From Azospirillum oryzae (lineage in GTDB: Bacteria > Pseudomonadota > Alphaproteobacteria > Azospirillales > Azospirillaceae), in the NCBI RefSeq assembly GCF_900177515.1, contig NZ_FXAK01000001.1, forward strand, positions 62,001 to 126,000: DNA of 64,000 bases, in the 5' to 3' direction. The position numbers and the translations under genes were made by a program. Of this stretch, positions 11,439 through 19,577 are shown piece by piece. Under the pieces are notes generated by a model. It saw only the letters and a list, made by a program, of their open reading frames with translations. It ran no database searches and was not told the DNA's origin. Each line of letters opens with the position of its first letter. Position 1 is the stretch's first letter.

Positions 11439-12260
11439 CCGGTCGATCTTTCGTCGGAGAAGACGGTCGACGCTGCGGTTCGCCCGGGCGATCGGGATGG
11501 CGAAGCCGATGCCGCTGTTGCCGACGGCCGACCCGATCAGGCTGTCGTTGACCCCGACCAGCTCGCCCCGGAGAGTCACCAGCGCGCCACCCGAATTGCC
11601 GGGATTGATCGAGGCGTCGGTCTGGATGAAGGAACCGTCGGGCTCGGTCGGGTTGCGCGACCCCAGACCGCTGACGATGCCCAGCGTCGCGGTTTGGGCG
11701 AGGCCGAACGGGTTCCCGATCGCCACAACGAAATCGCCCACGCGCAGATCGTCGGAATTCCCCAGCGGCACCGCAACGAGGTCGCGCGCCTCGACCTGAA
11801 CAACCGCGATGTCGCCGTCCGCGTCGGTGCCGACGATGCGGCCGGGGAGGCTCCGCGCGTCCTTCAGCGTGACGGTGATGTCGTCCGCCCCGTCGACGAG
11901 GTGGCGGGTGGTGAGGATGGTGCCGGTGGGCGCGTCGATGACGATGCCGGACCCTTGGACGAGGAACCGTTCCTCCTCCGGCCGCATGCGCTTGGGCAGG
12001 CCGAGCATGGCGCGGAATTCCGGGTCGCGGATCAGGGCCATTTCCTCCGCGGAAAACTGGCCGCTTGCCGCGATGCTGACCACTCCCGGCAGCACCCGCT
12101 CCAGCATGGGGGCGAGCGTGGGCATGGCGTTCGGCGACATGCCGTTCGGCGGTTCGACGGAGCCGTTCAGGGCGCAGGCGCCGAGGCTCGCCAGCACCGC
12201 CGATCCGATCGCCGTGCGTCGCACCAGATCGACGATCCGTTTCGCGGTCTTTCGAGACAT
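11433..12260 (-). CDS. Trypsin-like (DegP/HtrA-type) serine protease lacking a PDZ domain
   Basis: 275 aa from ATG 12260; the open frame further upstream overlaps the cytochrome gene and is not used. Catalytic triad: H120 in TTRHLVDG, D150 in DADGDIAV, S223 in NPGNSGGAL. The N-terminus has a hydrophobic segment with a possible lipobox, SLGAC (C29), so it may be an envelope lipoprotein; it could also be a plain signal peptide. The frame stops right after the protease fold, so the PDZ domains of DegP/DegS are absent. Neighbours hsp20 and cytochrome c on the same strand suggest a role in envelope protein quality control under stress. Confidence 0.85.
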   Translation of the reverse strand: MSRKTAKRIVDLVRRTAIGSAVLASLGACALNGSVEPPNGMSPNAMPTLAPMLERVLPGVVSIAASGQFSAEEMALIRDPEFRAMLGLPKRMRPEEERFLVQGSGIVIDAPTGTILTTRHLVDGADDITVTLKDARSLPGRIVGTDADGDIAVVQVEARDLVAVPLGNSDDLRVGDFVVAIGNPFGLAQTATLGIVSGLGSRNPTEPDGSFIQTDASINPGNSGGALVTLRGELVGVNDSLIGSAVGNSGIGFAIPIARANRSVDRLLRRKIDRP

Positions 12261-12331
12261 GCGCTGCGCCCCCGCCTGAAACCGCCGCACCCACCGGCCG
12301 GCGCGGGACCCGCACCGGCAAGGCGAACCCG

Positions 12332-12793
12332 TCATTTGTCCTGAATGGTCTGGATGTAATAGACCAGCTCCAGGATCTTTCCGCGGACGACCTGTTCCGA
12401 CCCCCAGGGCCAGAAGTCCTGCACCGATTCGGCCCGGAACGCCGACCCCCAGACCGGCATTTCCCGCGGGCCATGGGCCCCGATCGACTCGCGCCCGTCG
12501 ATCATCCCATAGAGATAGTCGAGCGGGAAGACGCCCTTGTTGCGCTCGCGGATGGTGGTCAGATCCGCCGGTTTCCTGGTGAGGTAATCGGCATAGGGGC
12601 CGTCGCCATGACCGGTGCGGCCGTGGCACACCGCGCAGTTGGCGAAGTAGGAGGATTGGCCGATCGGCTCGTCAGACCTTCCCGTGGCCTTTTCGGAGCG
12701 CGATTGCGCAAGCGCCGGCGAGCACAGCGCAGCGATGCCCATGACCATGACGATCCGGGCGAAGAGCCGCCCGCCGGACAGGGTAGGGTGCAT
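12332..12793 (-). CDS. Single-haem c-type cytochrome
   Basis: 153 aa. Signal peptide (ARIVMVMGIAALCSPALAQ) then a class I cytochrome c domain with CAVCH at 53-57 and a distal methionine candidate in REMPVWG. The start at 12793 has GGAGGG at 12798-12803 close upstream; an in-frame ATG at 12805 is possible. It is divergent from the usp gene with a shared palindrome in between. It likely carries electrons in the periplasm. Its partner oxidase or reductase is not in the window. The stop is 71 bases before the protease start on the same strand, so the two may be co-transcribed. Confidence 0.85.
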   Translation of the reverse strand: MHPTLSGGRLFARIVMVMGIAALCSPALAQSRSEKATGRSDEPIGQSSYFANCAVCHGRTGHGDGPYADYLTRKPADLTTIRERNKGVFPLDYLYGMIDGRESIGAHGPREMPVWGSAFRAESVQDFWPWGSEQVVRGKILELVYYIQTIQDK

Positions 12794-12846
12794 GGTGCCC
12801 TCCATCGTTGGTGTCGGGACAGAATGGCGGATGGCGGAGCGCGGGG

Positions 12847-12864
12847 CCTTAACCGGGATTAATG
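12847..12864. promoter_or_regulatory. Palindrome CCTTAACCGGGATTAATG between cytochrome c and usp genes
   Basis: TTAA-N6-TTAA site in the divergent spacer, centred 62.5 bases before the cytochrome start and 87.5 bases before the usp start. It is the third member of a motif also seen before phaC and hsp20. The motif is seen directly; the regulator is inferred. Confidence 0.55.
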
Positions 12865-12942
12865 CCGCGGCGATGCGAAGGTCCGATCCTGGTCTTGCGA
12901 ATGTCGGGAACGCCTCGGTCCCGTCAGCCGGAGGGATGGACC

Positions 12943-13794
12943 ATGTACCGCAAGATTCTTGTTCCGCTGTCCAACGCGGCCGGCAGCATGGATGCCGCGC
13001 TCGACGCCGCACTCTTCATCGGCCGCGTCTTCGGTGCCCGTGTCGAGGTGCTGTACGCGCGCCCCAGCCCGGAGAACCTGATCCTGGTGCTCGGGAAGGG
13101 CTTTGCCGGCACGATGCTGGAAAACGCCATGCGGGAGGTCCAGGCGAAGATCGCACGGGATTGCCAGGCCGCACATGAGCGGATGCAAGGGCATCTCCGC
13201 CAGGCGGCGGCTGCCGGCCGCGATCCGGAGATCGTCTGGCGCGAGGTAGACGGGCCGGCCGACAAGACGATCGCGACGGAAGGGCGCTTCGCGGACCTCC
13301 TCCTGTTCGCCAAGCCCAAGCATGACGGCGTGACCGACAACGTCTGGCGGTCGATGTTCGACGCCGCCCTGTTCGGAACGGCCCGCCCGGTGATCCTGAC
13401 TCCCTTCACGGCCGTGCGGCCCATCGGGTCGAGGATCATGATCGCGTGGAACGGCAGTCCTCAGGCAACCAGGGCCATGGTGGCGGCGCTGCCCCTGCTG
13501 CGCCATGCGCAGGAGGTCCTCATCGGAACCTTCGGATTGGGGGACGACATCCACGCCGATACGGAGCGGTTGCAGGACTATCTGCTGATGCAGGGGGTCG
13601 AGGCCAAGGCCGAACATCTGCCGGCAAGCCTGCGCGAGACCGGCAGCGTCCTGCTTGCGATGGCGGCCCAGTTCGGCGCCGACCTGCTCGTCATGGGCGG
13701 GCATGGCCGCAACCGCTTGCGGCAGTGGACGTTGGGAAGCACCACGTCCCATGTGGTGGGGCTCGCCACCATACCGGTGCTGATGGTGCATTGA
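12943..13794 (+). CDS. Universal stress protein, tandem UspA-type domains
   Basis: 283 aa. Two USP-like halves: residues about 1-140 (MYRKILVPLSNAAGS) and about 150-283. The second half holds the ATP-binding signature GGHGRNRLRQWTLGSTT. The start at 12943 is fixed by GGAGGG at 12930-12935. USP proteins of this type accumulate during anoxia or growth arrest and bind ATP; the exact role here is unknown. It is divergent from the cytochrome c gene across the 12847-12864 palindrome and converges on the Fnr-type regulator gene. Confidence 0.92.
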   Translation: MYRKILVPLSNAAGSMDAALDAALFIGRVFGARVEVLYARPSPENLILVLGKGFAGTMLENAMREVQAKIARDCQAAHERMQGHLRQAAAAGRDPEIVWREVDGPADKTIATEGRFADLLLFAKPKHDGVTDNVWRSMFDAALFGTARPVILTPFTAVRPIGSRIMIAWNGSPQATRAMVAALPLLRHAQEVLIGTFGLGDDIHADTERLQDYLLMQGVEAKAEHLPASLRETGSVLLAMAAQFGADLLVMGGHGRNRLRQWTLGSTTSHVVGLATIPVLMVH

Positions 13795-13825
13795 GGCAAG
13801 ATTGCGCCTGTTCGATGGGTAACGG

Positions 13826-14623
13826 TCATTGGATTTGGGTGGAGGCGTTGCGCCAGACGCCCTCGCGCCAGCGGTCCGGCTGAAGCGTCGGAGACGGGAG
13901 GACCGCGGAGCAGGGCGCCGGCGCTGCGGTCATCTCCGCCAGACCGGCCAGCCGTTGCCAGTCCATGACGCGCAGGCGCCCCTTGGCGAAGGACAGCAGC
14001 CGGGCGGCCCGCATCTCCTTCAAGGTCCGGCAGACGTGAACCGAGGTCAGGCCGGTCGCGTCGGCGATCACCGTCTGGCTGATCGGAAGCGCGAACTCGT
14101 CGACACCGGCGCCGGCCTCCCGGGGCTGGCGTTGGCACAGCGCGACGAGCAGACGGGCGATCCGCTCGGTCGCGGTGCAGGTGCCGAGCCCGCCCAGCAG
14201 ACGCCAGTCCGAAATCGTCTCCGCCGCCAGAAGCGACCACATCCGCAACGTCAGTTCCGGTGCGGTCTGGCAGAACCGCATCAGCGACTGGCGCGGGATC
14301 GGACAGGCGGTGAGGTCGGTCAGCGCCTCCACCGTGCAGGGCATGCAGCCGTCGGCGGTCGTCTCGAACCCGACCATGCTGCCGGGCATGGCGAAGCGAA
14401 GCACCTGGCGACGCCCGTTCTCGTGGAAGACGGACACCGCCGCCCAGCCCCGGCGAATGATGAACACCATCTCGCTGCCGTCCCCTTCGGCGAAGACGCA
14501 GCCGCCCGCCGGCACATGCCAGAGCGGGTGCTTGATGGTGCCCAGCGCCTGGAGCTGCGCGTCGGAGGCGCTTGCGCATAGCCCGTCGCGTCGAACCGGG
14601 CAGGACTGGCATTCGGGCCGCAT
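13826..14623 (-). CDS. Fnr-type oxygen-sensing regulator with altered recognition helix
   Basis: 265 aa. The N-terminus has CX2CX7C (C5, C8, C16), and C107 in LTACPIP aligns with E. coli FNR C122, so all four [4Fe-4S] ligands appear present. The cNMP-like domain runs to about 150 and the HTH is at 181-203. In the recognition helix GLTSVHVCRT the E. coli FNR residues E209, S212 and R213 become V195, C198 and R199, so the Glu that reads the G:C pair of TTGA is missing. A C-terminal extension follows (about 230-265). Start 14623 has GAAAGG upstream. It is 22 bases behind the 132-aa gene and probably co-transcribed from the Fnr-box promoter. Confidence 0.88.
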   Translation of the reverse strand: MRPECQSCPVRRDGLCASASDAQLQALGTIKHPLWHVPAGGCVFAEGDGSEMVFIIRRGWAAVSVFHENGRRQVLRFAMPGSMVGFETTADGCMPCTVEALTDLTACPIPRQSLMRFCQTAPELTLRMWSLLAAETISDWRLLGGLGTCTATERIARLLVALCQRQPREAGAGVDEFALPISQTVIADATGLTSVHVCRTLKEMRAARLLSFAKGRLRVMDWQRLAGLAEMTAAPAPCSAVLPSPTLQPDRWREGVWRNASTQIQ

Positions 14624-14645
14624 GGGATGCCTTTCTCGCATGTGC

Positions 14646-15044
14646 CTAATGTCTCGGCTCTTTCCGGCCTGTGGGTGGCAGATCGGGGCGCAGTTGGGAG
14701 AGCACATGAGCTTGCGCCAGGGAGTCGATCAGGGCTGAAACGATGACGTGGCTGCCGATGGGACCGTCCGCCGCTTCCTGGGCCGCTTCCAGGTGTCCGT
14801 CGAGGCGACAGGCCACGGTCAGCTTGACGGCGACGCCGAGCGGGGTTTGGGCGGGGGTGCTGATGAGCGAGCGCAGCAACCGCTTCCGCCGGGCGGTTTC
14901 CCCGTCTTTGGATTCGCGGTAGCGTTCGTGCAGCAGCAGGAGAGCGTGATCGCTGTGCGAGCCGGATGCAAGTGCGGCGACAGCAAAGCTCAAGAGTTCC
15001 GCGTAGAGCGCTTCGCTGTTCGAAAAGCCATGCGATGACGACAT
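14646..15044 (-). CDS. Hypothetical protein upstream of the Fnr-type regulator
   Basis: 132 aa, not recognised. Start ATG 15044 has GGAG 6 bases upstream; the frame is open further to 15143 without a better site, and that longer version would run into the Fnr box. The middle is helical and charged (LLLLHERYRESKDGETARRKRLLRS is split by a short turn), with a second hydrophobic helix GSHVIVSALIDSLAQAH. It precedes the Fnr-type gene by 22 bases on the same strand and lies 99.5 bases from a canonical Fnr box. It may belong to the low-oxygen response; no function is proposed. Confidence 0.55.
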   Translation of the reverse strand: MSSSHGFSNSEALYAELLSFAVAALASGSHSDHALLLLHERYRESKDGETARRKRLLRSLISTPAQTPLGVAVKLTVACRLDGHLEAAQEAADGPIGSHVIVSALIDSLAQAHVLSQLRPDLPPTGRKEPRH

Positions 15045-15469
15045 GGTCGTCTCCACAGAACCGTCAGAGAGCGGTGAGGGCGATGAGGCAATCCACTTGG
15101 AAAACGAAATTTGCGCCACTGCAAGGTGCGAGCGATTTGACATGGATCAAACCTGCGGAAACCCATACCAAAGAGTCTGAGGCCTATTCAAAACGATAGG
15201 GCTTCGACGTTCGCGCGGCTTCGGAAGCCGGGGTCGATGCGCCTTGTGTTCGTCGTCCAGGTTCAAAAAAGGACATGCCGCTGCGATCGGCATGCGGGGG
15301 GCATTCGGCCCGGCGGCGCAATGGGCAACCTGATCGCTTTGCGGGCAGTTCGGGCGTCGCCGGAGCGGCCGAAGCGCCGACGGACGGTCAAGGACGGGTC
15401 TGGTACGGGCGTTGCAGAGCCTGCGCGCCTTCATCCCGCCTTTTTCCTCTTCACCACAGGAGCACCGCC
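15045..15469. other. 425-base intergenic region with one Fnr box
   Basis: Divergent spacer between the 132-aa gene and cyanase. It contains the TTGA-N6-TCAA box at 15137-15150. No other convincing gene, RNA or repeat was found; short frames that cross it have no ribosome binding site. Confidence 0.6.
15137..15150. promoter_or_regulatory. Canonical Fnr/FixK box TTGACATGGATCAA
   Basis: Matches the TTGA-N6-TCAA consensus at every core position. Centre is 99.5 bases before the minus-strand start at 15044; with class II activation (site at -41.5) this gives a leader of about 58 bases. It is over 300 bases from the cyanase start, so it more likely serves the minus-strand operon with the Fnr-type gene. 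Confidence 0.7.
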
Positions 15470-15916
15470 ATGAAGCGCGAAGACGTCACCGAAAAGGTCC
15501 TCAGCAAGAAGCGTCTGGCGCGGCTGACCTGGGCGGAGATCGCCGAGCGCATCGGCGGCGCTTCTCCCGTGCTGATCACCGCGGCCCTCATGGGGCAGAT
15601 GCCGATGACAGCCGAACAGGCGGCCGTGGCGGCGGAGCTGTTCGGCCTGGACGAGGAGGAGACGCTGCTTCTCCAGGAGATCCCCTATCGCGGTTCGCTG
15701 CCCACCGCCGTGCCGACCGATCCGCTGATCTACCGCTTCTACGAACTGGTGTCGGTCTATGGCACCACCTGGAAGGAGCTGATCCAGGAGGAGTTCGGCG
15801 ACGGCATCATGAGCGCCATCGACTTCGAGATGGAGATGGACAGGCAGCCGGATCCCAAGGGCGACCGCGTGAAGATCACCATGTCCGGCAAGTTCCTGCC
15901 CTACAAGCGCTTCTGA
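15470..15916 (+). CDS. cynS: Cyanate hydratase (cyanase)
   Basis: 148 aa. Converts cyanate and bicarbonate to CO2 and carbamate, which breaks down to ammonia and CO2. Catalytic residues by family are R89, E92 (YRFYELV) and S115 (GIMSAIDF). The N-terminal helical DNA-binding-like domain precedes the dimer-forming C-terminal domain ending SGKFLPYKRF. ATG 15470 has AGGAG 7 bases upstream; the longer open frame to 15275 is non-coding. Length is close to that of known cyanases. It stands alone, with no cynT carbonic anhydrase or cynR next to it. Confidence 0.95.
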   Translation: MKREDVTEKVLSKKRLARLTWAEIAERIGGASPVLITAALMGQMPMTAEQAAVAAELFGLDEEETLLLQEIPYRGSLPTAVPTDPLIYRFYELVSVYGTTWKELIQEEFGDGIMSAIDFEMEMDRQPDPKGDRVKITMSGKFLPYKRF

Positions 15917-16098
15917 GCCCGGACCGGCGCCCGCCGTCCGGTCGTGGCGGCCCCGCGGTCGTGTACGGACGGACGGGCGCCGGCATCCTTCGGGGCACGC
16001 CGACTGCCTGCTTGTCCGGGCGGAAGGCTGGCGTAGGATTCGCTCCCGGTCTTCTGAACATGGCGTCGACAGGCGCCGGGCAGGGCAGGGAGGACATC

Positions 16099-16545
16099 AT
16101 GGCGCAAGCGGATCTGGCGTGGCTGCGGACCCTTTACCAGCGTTATGGCGCCGGCGAGGTGCAGGCGGTGTTCGATCACCTGTCTCCCGATGTGGAATGG
16201 ATTTCCAACCGGGAGTCGCCGGTCTTCGCCCCCATGTCCGGTACATTCCGGGGGCCGGAGGGCGTCCGCCAGTATTTCGACGGGCTGATCCGGGATTGGA
16301 GCATCGATCGCCACGACATGCTGGACATCACGGTGGAAGGCGACGATGTCCGGGTGACGAATCTCGTCGGCGCCACCTACCGCAAGACCGGCAAGCGGAT
16401 CGAGACGGTGACACACCACCATCTGCGTGTGAACGACGGCCGCATCGAGCGCTTCGAAGAACGGTTCGACGATGCCGCCGTCGCGCTCGGATGCGAAGCC
16501 GGTTGCGGCGAGGAGACGGCAGCCGACGTGACGCGTCCGGGCTGA
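16099..16545 (+). CDS. SnoaL/ketosteroid-isomerase-like (NTF2 fold) protein
   Basis: 148 aa. Typical SnoaL-like pattern: N-terminal helix (WLRTLYQRYGAGEVQAVFDHL), then strand motif DVEWISN, FRGPEGVRQYFDGL, and a C-terminal strand set ending EERFDDAA. ATG 16099 has GGAGG (16089-16093) just upstream; the longer frame overlapping cyanase is not used. NTF2-fold proteins of this class may be isomerases, hydrolases or binding proteins, and the substrate cannot be told. A Cys pair near the end (GCEAGCGEE) is unusual. Same strand as cyanase with a gap of about 180 bases, so probably separate. Confidence 0.8.
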   Translation: MAQADLAWLRTLYQRYGAGEVQAVFDHLSPDVEWISNRESPVFAPMSGTFRGPEGVRQYFDGLIRDWSIDRHDMLDITVEGDDVRVTNLVGATYRKTGKRIETVTHHHLRVNDGRIERFEERFDDAAVALGCEAGCGEETAADVTRPG

Positions 16546-16557
16546 GGCCGGCGACGG

Positions 16558-16761
16558 TTACGAACGCGGGGCCGGGTCCTTCGGTGCGGCCTCGTTCCGC
16601 GATGCGGCGAGGAAGGCTTCGATGGTGGCCAGCGCCATGCGTTCGTCTTCGATGACGACATGCCGGCGGAGTTCCTGCACCGCCGCAGCCAGACCGCCCG
16701 ATGCGAAGGCCCGGTGAACCGCCTGGGTGGCCTTTTCGTCGATGAGTTGCATGATGTCCAT
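16558..16761 (-). CDS. Small hypothetical protein downstream of purU
   Basis: 67 aa, helical, unknown function. AAGGAG lies just before ATG 16761 and the gene follows purU by 21 bases on the same strand, which supports translation. The sequence has two predicted helices (IDEKATQAVHRAFASGG and MALATIEAFLAASRN) and a polar tail. It has no cysteine or recognised motif. It could be the last gene of a proX-purU unit. Confidence 0.55.
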   Translation of the reverse strand: MDIMQLIDEKATQAVHRAFASGGLAAAVQELRRHVVIEDERMALATIEAFLAASRNEAAPKDPAPRS

Positions 16762-16782
16762 GGACTCCTTTTGGAGGGCTGG

Positions 16783-17646
16783 TCAGCGCAGCACGATTGC
16801 CCTGTGGTCGTGGACCATGACGCGCGCTTCGATGTGCAGGCGGATGGCGCGGGCCAGCACGACGCTTTCGACATCGCGGCCGATAGCGACCAGATCGTCG
16901 GGCGACATGGAATGGTCGACGCGCGCCACCTCCTGCTCGATGATCGGACCTTCGTCGAGATCGTCGGTGACGTAATGCGCCGTGGCGCCGATCAGCTTCA
17001 CGCCGCGCTTGTAGGCCTGGTGATAAGGCTTGGCGCCCTTGAAGCTGGGCAGGAAGCTGTGATGGATGTTGATGATCCGCCCGGCCATCCGCGTGCACAG
17101 GTCCTGCGACAGCACCTGCATGTAGCGGGCGAGGACGACAAGCTCGACCTCGTTCGCCTCCACGATCTCCATGAGGCGGATTTCCTGTTCCCGCTTGGTG
17201 CCGGCGGAGACCGGAAGATGGTGGAAGGGGATGCCGTGCGATTCGACCAGCGACTTGAAATCGTCGTGGTTGGAGACGACGCCGACGATGTCGACCGGCA
17301 GCGCCCCGATGCTGTGGCGGTACAGCAGGTCGTTCAGGCAATGGCCGAACTTCGACACCATGATGAGGATCTTCGGCCGCCGCCGCGCGTCCCGCAGGGT
17401 CAGGGTCATCGCGAAGCGGTTCACGATGGGCTGCAGCTCTTCGATGAGGCCGGCTTCGCTGCGGATCGCTTCGGGAGCGTCGAAGGCCATCCGCAGGAAG
17501 AAATGCTCGCCGTCGTGATCGACGAACTGCGCGCTTTCGATGATGTCGCAGTCGCGCTCCGACAGGTAGGTCGAAACGGCCGCGATGATCCCCGGCCGGC
17601 TCCGGCAGCTGACGGTCATGTAGAACGGGTTGTGAGTCTGACGCAT
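16783..17646 (-). CDS. purU: Formyltetrahydrofolate deformylase
   Basis: 287 aa. Hydrolyses 10-formyl-THF to formate and THF. An N-terminal ACT domain (about 8-85) is followed by the formyltransferase fold (about 90-275). The active-site signature is visible as NIHHSFLPSFKG with the catalytic Asp in DDLDEGPIIEQ. In pseudomonads a purU copy travels with soxBDAG, where it disposes of one-carbon units from sarcosine; here it lies about 1.9 kb from the start of the sarcosine operon on the other side of its regulator. That link is inference. The upstream prolyl-tRNA editing gene ends 34 bases before this start. Confidence 0.94.
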   Translation of the reverse strand: MRQTHNPFYMTVSCRSRPGIIAAVSTYLSERDCDIIESAQFVDHDGEHFFLRMAFDAPEAIRSEAGLIEELQPIVNRFAMTLTLRDARRRPKILIMVSKFGHCLNDLLYRHSIGALPVDIVGVVSNHDDFKSLVESHGIPFHHLPVSAGTKREQEIRLMEIVEANEVELVVLARYMQVLSQDLCTRMAGRIINIHHSFLPSFKGAKPYHQAYKRGVKLIGATAHYVTDDLDEGPIIEQEVARVDHSMSPDDLVAIGRDVESVVLARAIRLHIEARVMVHDHRAIVLR

Positions 17647-17680
17647 CGCAGGTCTCGCGCGGAAGGGAAGGCCGGAGGGC

Positions 17681-18211
17681 TCAGGCGAGGTCGACGAGCG
17701 TCGGTTCGTAGCCGAGCCGGGCGAGGAAGGCCGACAAATCGTCGGGGTGCATCGACAGCGTCGCGCGGTTGGTCATCGGGTGGAAATTGACCGTGTCGCC
17801 GGCCAGAACACGCCGGTCCAGCACCAGACGGACACGGCGTTCCTTGTCCGCCACCAGGGCCAGCGGGCTGACGCCGCCCGGCTCGATCGACAGCACCTGC
17901 TCCAGCGTGACCGGGGAGGCGAAGGACAGCTTGGCCGAGCCGATGACCGGGGCCAGTTCCTTCATGTTCACCGATTGATCGTGCGGCAGCACGACCAGCC
18001 ACAGAACGCCCTTGGCATCCTTCAGAAGCAGGTTCTTGGTGTGCACGCCGGGAACGCTGCGCCAGTGTTCCTCGGCGTCGGCGACGGTGCGCACCGGCGG
18101 ATGGGCGTGCAGGCGCATCGGCATCGATGCAAGGGCGAGTTCCCGGCACAGGTCTTCCGGAATGCCGGCTTCACGCCAGTGCATCTGCATGGTGTCGGTT
18201 TGGTCGAGCAT
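17681..18211 (-). CDS. Prolyl-tRNA editing protein, YbaK/ProX family
   Basis: 176 aa, single YbaK/EbsC-type deacylase domain. Free-standing ProX-type enzymes hydrolyse mischarged aminoacyl-tRNAPro, for example Ala-tRNAPro. Visible blocks: VHTKNLLLKDAKG (with the conserved Lys), SFASPVTLEQVLSIEPGGVSPLAL and the tail FHPMTNRATLSMHPDDLSAFL. ATG 18211 was chosen because AAGG lies 9 bases upstream, whereas the ATG at 18220 abuts that site; the longer frame to 18364 is non-coding. It is followed by purU at 34 bases and may share its transcript. Confidence 0.88.
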   Translation of the reverse strand: MLDQTDTMQMHWREAGIPEDLCRELALASMPMRLHAHPPVRTVADAEEHWRSVPGVHTKNLLLKDAKGVLWLVVLPHDQSVNMKELAPVIGSAKLSFASPVTLEQVLSIEPGGVSPLALVADKERRVRLVLDRRVLAGDTVNFHPMTNRATLSMHPDDLSAFLARLGYEPTLVDLA

Positions 18212-18404
18212 TTTCGCCATCCTTGTGGGTCCGGCAAGCCATGGAGAGCGGATTGCCGCTGTGCGGGTCGAGGGCACCGTGGATGGTTGCGATCCCGACC
18301 TTTCCGTAGGACGCAGCATGGCAAAGGGATCCACCCGCCGATTGTACGGGTGCGTCACCGGCATTGCATGAAACTGCCTTGCGGCTTGGCGGGAAGGGAG
18401 AGCC

Positions 18405-19463
18405 TCAGCCCTTGCGGAAGACGGACGGCGTCATGCCGCGGCGTTCCTTGAAGGCGCGGACGAAGTGCGACGAATCGCAGAAACCGACGGCGGCGGCGAT
18501 CTCCGTCACCGACTGTTCGGTGTTGCGCAGCAGGAATTCGGCGTGCTCCAGCCGCATGATGCGGTAGGCCTCGGTCGGCGTCATGCCCAACGCATTCTGG
18601 AAATGCCGTTCCATCTGGCGCCGGGCGGCTCCCAGCCGGCGGGCCATCTCCGCCACCGACAGCGGCACGTCGATGTTCTGCTGCATCAGCAGCAGCGCTT
18701 TCCGCACCACCTCGTCATTGGTGGAGAAGTCGAGCGGGATGCCGGGCTGCGGCTTCTCCCCGCGCAGCGCGTCGTCGATGATCATGATGTGCAGGCTCTT
18801 GCGCGCCTGGGCACGGCCGACATGCTTCTCGACCAGATAGGCGGCGAGATGGGCCGAGCTGGTCCCGCCGGAGCAGGTCAGCCGGTCGCGGTCGACGATG
18901 AAGATCTGGTCGGACACCGGCGTAATGCCGTCGAACTGCTCCAGGAAATCGGCATGGTGGAACCAGCTGATGCAGCAGCGATAGCCGTCCATCAGCCCGG
19001 CCCGCTGCAGGATGAAGGCACCGGTGCAGACGCCCACCAGCGGGATCCTCGATGCCGCCGCCTGACGCAGATAGCGGATGTAGTCGGGGCTGAGGTTGGA
19101 GATCTCGTCGATCAGACCGCCGATCACGACGATGTAGTCGAACTTTGCCGGATCGCCGAGCCGCTCGGTCGGCTGGACCAGCATGCCGCAGCTGGACGCC
19201 ACCGGCCGCATCTGGTCCGACAGCACGGCCCAGTCGCACAGGATCGGCCGGCTGCGATCGCCCTCGTCGGCGGCGAGCCTCAGCACGTCGACGAAATTCG
19301 CGAAGGCGCACAGCGTGAAGCGGTGGGCGAGGATGAAACCGACGGACAGGCGCGGTGCCGCGGGACGGTTCGGGAACCGGCCGGCCCTGGCGGCGTTTGA
19401 TCCGTTGCTGCCTGCCGCGATTCCGCTGGCCCCAGTGTTGCCAGCCCCAGTGGTGTTCGTCAT
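18405..19463 (-). CDS. GlxA/GbdR-family transcriptional regulator (DJ-1/PfpI + AraC HTH)
   Basis: 352 aa. A low-complexity Gly/Asn-rich leader (1-30) precedes a DJ-1/PfpI-like amidotransferase domain (about 35-215; IVVIGGLIDEI, GVCTGAFILQRAG) and two AraC helix-turn-helix units (about 250-350; VAEMARRLGAARRQMERHF, TEIAAAVGFCDSSHFVRAFK). GbdR and SouR, which control glycine betaine and sarcosine catabolism, have this layout. It is divergent from soxBDAG with a 114-base spacer, so it is probably the sarcosine-responsive activator of that operon. Inducer and sites were not identified. Confidence 0.87.
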   Translation of the reverse strand: MTNTTGAGNTGASGIAAGSNGSNAARAGRFPNRPAAPRLSVGFILAHRFTLCAFANFVDVLRLAADEGDRSRPILCDWAVLSDQMRPVASSCGMLVQPTERLGDPAKFDYIVVIGGLIDEISNLSPDYIRYLRQAAASRIPLVGVCTGAFILQRAGLMDGYRCCISWFHHADFLEQFDGITPVSDQIFIVDRDRLTCSGGTSSAHLAAYLVEKHVGRAQARKSLHIMIIDDALRGEKPQPGIPLDFSTNDEVVRKALLLMQQNIDVPLSVAEMARRLGAARRQMERHFQNALGMTPTEAYRIMRLEHAEFLLRNTEQSVTEIAAAVGFCDSSHFVRAFKERRGMTPSVFRKG

Positions 19464-19577
19464 GTGACCTCCGGCGGACCCAGCGTCGCATGGGTGACAT
19501 TAAACTGACGCATCCGTCCTGTCCAACAAAGGGTCGCTTCCCGATACTGTCAGCACGTTGAACTTCGCGGTGCTGCC

